Assembly (NCBI GenBank): GCA_019359315.1
Contig: JAHHHO010000007.1
Location: 1-64,000 of the forward strand
Origin: Myxacorys californica WJT36-NPBG1
GTDB lineage: Bacteria; Cyanobacteriota; Cyanobacteriia; Leptolyngbyales; Leptolyngbyaceae
Direction of reading: 5' to 3'
DNA: 64,000 bases
The notes below the pieces were generated by a model. The model was not told the origin of the DNA and ran no database searches. It saw only the letters and a list, made by a program, of their open reading frames with translations. Positions 61,501-64,000 of the stretch are shown piece after piece. The first letter of the stretch is position 1. Each line of letters opens with the position of its first letter. A program made the position numbers and the translations under genes.

Positions 61501-62232
61501 ATGCCGGATTTAGGTGAGCAGGCGATCAACAAAGCCGCAGAAATTGGAATTAAGAGCCAGCTTGACGAAGTTGAAGATGTAGAAGTTGAAATCAAGACTG
61601 ACCCTTTAAAGGCAATGTCTGGCAACGTTGATCAGGTCTCTGTCAAAGGAGAAGGCATGGTCATGCAGCAAGACCTTCGAATTGAGCAAATGGAGCTAGA
61701 AACCGGAAGTGTTTCGATCAATCCGCTCAGTATTGCCTTTGGTAAGGTTGAGTTAACTCAGCCGACAGACGCAGAGACCATTGTGACCCTACTAGAGTCA
61801 GACATCAATCGCGCTTTTAGTTCCGATTTTGTGGGAGCTAAGATGCAAAATCTCGATGTGCATGTGAATGGAGAACTAGCCACAGTCGACACTCGAAGCC
61901 TTAAGTTTGGATTGCCGGGCGAAGGCAAAGTCGCTCTTAGCACAGACGTGATCTTGCAGAATTCTAACGAGAAGAAGCAGGTTTCTTTCACCGCCATTCC
62001 TACTATTGGGGAAGCGGGTCAGAAAGTTGTCTTAGGAGATGTGCAATACGCTGACGGACAAGAATTATCGCCCGAGTTGACTGATGCCTTGCTACAGCAA
62101 GCCAGCGAATTATTAGATCTGCGAAACTTTGAGCTTGAAGGCATGTCCCTTCGGCTAAAGAAATTAGATGTGCAAACCGGCAAACTCGTTCTTCAGTCAG
62201 AGGCGCATATTGAGCAGTTTCCTTCATCCTAA
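61501..62232 (+). CDS. DUF2993 (LmeA family) protein
   Basis: The 243-residue protein has alternating strands and a Gly-Glu-Gly repeat near 50, with Leu-Ser-Pro-Glu-Leu-Thr-Asp-Ala-Leu-Leu near 185. It matches the DUF2993 family, whose actinobacterial member LmeA aids lipoarabinomannan maturation; the cyanobacterial function is unknown. No signal peptide is seen, in contrast to many family members, so location is uncertain. It ends 35 bp before the DUF2231 gene, probably in one operon. Confidence 0.82.
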   Translation: MPDLGEQAINKAAEIGIKSQLDEVEDVEVEIKTDPLKAMSGNVDQVSVKGEGMVMQQDLRIEQMELETGSVSINPLSIAFGKVELTQPTDAETIVTLLESDINRAFSSDFVGAKMQNLDVHVNGELATVDTRSLKFGLPGEGKVALSTDVILQNSNEKKQVSFTAIPTIGEAGQKVVLGDVQYADGQELSPELTDALLQQASELLDLRNFELEGMSLRLKKLDVQTGKLVLQSEAHIEQFPSS

Positions 62233-62267
62233 GGGTGAACGACGCATAAGCTCTTTAGGAGAAAAAA

Positions 62268-62798
62268 ATGCCTGAGACTCCCGACATTCCCTTGTTAGTT
62301 GAAAGTGATGAAGCGGAATATCTCGATAGCGGTGTACCCAGCACCGTTCATGTTGTGAAACATCCCTTGCATCCTTTAATTGTGACGTTTCCGATCGCGT
62401 TTCTCACGGGAGCTTTATTTACCGATGCTGCCTATTTCTTTCTACGCGATGAATTCTGGGCAAGAGCCTCTTTCTGGTTGCTTCTAGCGGGTCTCATTGT
62501 AGGTCTAGTGGCAGCAGCTACTGGCATGAGTGACTTTCTTAGAATCGGTCGGGTGCGAGAGCATAGTGCAGGCTGGGCACACATGGTAGGCAATATTGCC
62601 GCATTAGCGTTAACCTCTGCGAATCTTTGGTTACGCTGGGACGATCCGATTGGTCGCGTTGTGCCAACTGGGCTTCTGATTTCACTGTTTGTAGCGACGC
62701 TGATAGGAGTGACTGGCTGGTATGGTGCAGAACTCGTTTACCGTCACAAAGTTGCTGTTATTGGTAACGGCCCTAACGGCAAGCCGACGCTACGGTAG
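62268..62798 (+). CDS. DUF2231 membrane protein
   Basis: The 176-residue protein has His-Pro-Leu-His-Pro-Leu near 32-37 before the first of four membrane segments, the hallmark of DUF2231. A further Met-Ser-Asp-Phe motif is between segments two and three, and His-Ser-Ala-Gly-Trp-Ala-His near 100. The conserved histidines suggest haem or metal binding, which is not proven. AGGAG precedes the ATG. A strong terminator follows. Confidence 0.88.
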   Translation: MPETPDIPLLVESDEAEYLDSGVPSTVHVVKHPLHPLIVTFPIAFLTGALFTDAAYFFLRDEFWARASFWLLLAGLIVGLVAAATGMSDFLRIGRVREHSAGWAHMVGNIAALALTSANLWLRWDDPIGRVVPTGLLISLFVATLIGVTGWYGAELVYRHKVAVIGNGPNGKPTLR

Positions 62799-62881
62799 TT
62801 CTCAAAGTCATTGGCTAAAATGAGTAGGCTGTAGGCGTGGTTATCTTCATGCTTTTGACCTATTCAAGATTACTTCATATG

Positions 62882-62908
62882 AAAGAGGCTTTAAAGCCTC
62901 TTTTTTTT
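62882..62908 (+). terminator. Strong intrinsic terminator after the DUF2231 gene
   Basis: A perfect palindrome AAAGAGGCTTT / AAAGCCTCTTT (62882-62903) is followed by a run of T. Confidence 0.92.
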
Positions 62909-62945
62909 TAGCATTTACCGTATTGATGTTTAAAGGGTAAAAATT

Positions 62946-63302
62946 ATGAATCAAGATGCAAAACCTGCTTATAACGAACCGGGTATTAATCAACCGATGA
63001 CGGCTGAAGAGGTTGATCCTAAACAGAAGCTTGACCAAAAACGAGAGTTGGATAAAGAAACTCTAGCGTCTAACCCTGGCGATCGCATCGATTCAAGTCA
63101 ATCGGTAGAAGAGAAGGCGAAACAGGTCGCAGTTGACGCTCCGGACATTACTGGTGACCACATCGTTGTACCGGAATATTTTGTGGTTGATGAACCGGAT
63201 GGGGAGAAGAAAGCCCTCCACCATGTCAAAGATGCAGAAGAGATTTCTGATGTGATTCGTCAAGCGCGAATTGATGAAAATGGCAATCAGATTTGGCGAT
63301 AG
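62946..63302 (+). CDS. Hydrophilic hypothetical protein
   Basis: This 118-residue protein is very rich in Asp, Glu, Lys and Gln with no cysteine and no membrane segment. The first half (to about 65) looks disordered. The second half has a Ile-Val-Val-Pro-Glu-Tyr-Phe-Val-Val strand pattern. I recognise no family. It lies between two terminators, just upstream of a dehydrogenase gene of a type often seen with stress-response genes. Confidence 0.6.
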   Translation: MNQDAKPAYNEPGINQPMTAEEVDPKQKLDQKRELDKETLASNPGDRIDSSQSVEEKAKQVAVDAPDITGDHIVVPEYFVVDEPDGEKKALHHVKDAEEISDVIRQARIDENGNQIWR

Positions 63303-63315
63303 AGCGTGATTTTAG

Positions 63316-63358
63316 GACGGGCCATATTGTAGAACATCTACGATGTGGCCCGTCTTTA
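63316..63358 (+). terminator. Intrinsic terminator after the hydrophilic protein gene
   Basis: GACGGGCCA (63316-63324) pairs with TGGCCCGTC (63346-63354), with TGTAGA/TCTACG inside, followed by TTTATA. Confidence 0.85.
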
Positions 63359-63407
63359 TAGTCTCATTTCAAGAATAAAAAAGTTGTAGCGATACTAGGA
63401 AAAAGCA

Positions 63408-64000
63408 ATGACACAATCAGAACAACTTCAGCCAAAGCAACACCAAGACCAGCGACCTGGATTGGAATCAGAAATGGATCCAACGCCACGTAGTACAGAT
63501 TCTAAGTACGCTGGAAGCAACAAATTACTCAATAACGTTGCCCTTATTACAGGCGGCGATAGCGGAATTGGTCGCGCAGTTTCTATTTTCTTTGCCAAAG
63601 AAGGGGCAGATGTAGCGATCGTGTATCTCAACGAGCATGACGACGCTAAGGAAACCGTTCGACTCGTTGAGCAGGAAGGGCGTCAGTGTCTTGCGATCGC
63701 AGGTGATGTCGGTGACGAAGAGTTCTGTAAGCAAGCTGTTCAGAAAACCATCGATCAGTTTGGGCATCTAGATATTCTTGTGAACAACGCTGCAGAGCAG
63801 CATCCTCAGAACAACATTGAAGATATTACGGCAGAGCAGCTAGAGCGTACCTTCCGCACCAATATCTTTGGCATGTTTTTCATGACCAAAGCGGCAATGC
63901 CTCATTTGCAACCAGGTAGCAAGATCATCAACACCACGTCTGTTACTGCGTATCAAGGCAGCTCGACGCTACTGGACTATTCTTCAACAAAGGGTGCGAT
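63408..64000 (+). CDS. Short-chain dehydrogenase, partial (runs off the window)
   Basis: This gene is incomplete at its 3' end; about 197 codons are present. From ATG 63408 a Gln/Pro-rich N-terminal extension of about 40 residues precedes the Rossmann fold. The NAD(P)-binding Thr-Gly-Gly-Asp-Ser-Gly-Ile-Gly is near 52, Asn-Asn-Ala-Ala-Glu-Gln near 126 and the catalytic Ser region Asn-Thr-Thr-Ser-Val-Thr near 174. Tyr-Ser-Ser-Thr-Lys, the Tyr-x-x-x-Lys catalytic pair, is near 189-193. The extension and Glu-Gln-His after the NNA motif resemble the YghA-type glucose/alcohol dehydrogenases. The substrate is unknown. Confidence 0.9.
   Translation, partial: MTQSEQLQPKQHQDQRPGLESEMDPTPRSTDSKYAGSNKLLNNVALITGGDSGIGRAVSIFFAKEGADVAIVYLNEHDDAKETVRLVEQEGRQCLAIAGDVGDEEFCKQAVQKTIDQFGHLDILVNNAAEQHPQNNIEDITAEQLERTFRTNIFGMFFMTKAAMPHLQPGSKIINTTSVTAYQGSSTLLDYSSTKGA

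Overview
This window comes from a cyanobacterial chromosome. The HIP1-type octamer GCGATCGC and its core CGATCG recur throughout. The gene content is also cyanobacterial: chlorophyll synthase (chlG), a Psb35-like photosystem II protein, a PetP-like cytochrome b6f subunit, hemJ, an NtcA-type nitrogen promoter in front of urtA, and several cyanobacterial DUF families (DUF3082, DUF2811, DUF2862, DUF2993, DUF3891). The protein sequences resemble those of filamentous Leptolyngbya-like lineages, but that placement is an impression and not a demonstrated assignment. No rRNA, tRNA, CRISPR array, intact transposase or prophage gene was recognised.

Layout. 1-5100: a 21-bp tandem repeat at the left edge, a MoxR/DUF58 operon whose third gene (a membrane protein) is broken, two small hypothetical genes, and a degenerate repeat region. 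5151-7456: ispE and DUF3082, then a 660-bp non-coding stretch with a cluster of DnaA-box-like sequences that is a candidate chromosomal replication origin, then a DUF2811 gene. 7457-11443: hemJ, dprA, rsmB, a TerB-like gene and psb35. 11680-17889: a class A penicillin-binding protein, chlG with an ArsA/Get3-like ATPase, a PetP-like gene and an SH3-domain protein. 18079-24695: purB, a papain-like peptidase with a very acidic repetitive tail, a ComM/YifB ATPase and a SulP transporter. 25123-31315: a sensor kinase with a response regulator interrupted by TGA, a HIT protein, recR with no ordinary start codon, a CheY-like regulator, lipA and prmA.

31356-37638 is a nitrogen block: ureG and the complete urea ABC transporter urtABCDE, all on the minus strand, with a textbook NtcA class II promoter between ureG and urtA. 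37743-41410 is a sulfur and molybdenum-cofactor block: an E1-like MoeB-rhodanese protein with a JAMM peptidase, divergent from a [4Fe-4S]-type CysH, then rpmF and a molybdopterin oxidoreductase. 41486-52109 holds a REC-kinase hybrid with GAF and DUF3891 genes, an MFS transporter, an alpha-amylase and an RND efflux pair. 52459-64000 holds a FinO-like protein, a rhodanese, a glycosyltransferase, a decayed DUF547 gene, a small-protein/methyltransferase/cobK operon, a GDP-mannose pyrophosphorylase-like protein with a degenerate mutase domain, ssb, DUF2993 and DUF2231 genes, and a partial short-chain dehydrogenase running off the right edge.

Two themes go beyond ordinary housekeeping content. Several genes carry apparently recent lesions: an in-frame TGA in a response regulator, a DUF547 gene with several stops, a membrane-protein gene with frameshifts, and a fragment of a HIT gene. 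In addition, the non-coding DNA repeatedly shows perfect or near-perfect tandem duplications of 13-21 bp. The candidate origin, the ACG-start recR, the acidic-tail peptidase and the E1/JAMM pair are the items most worth following up.
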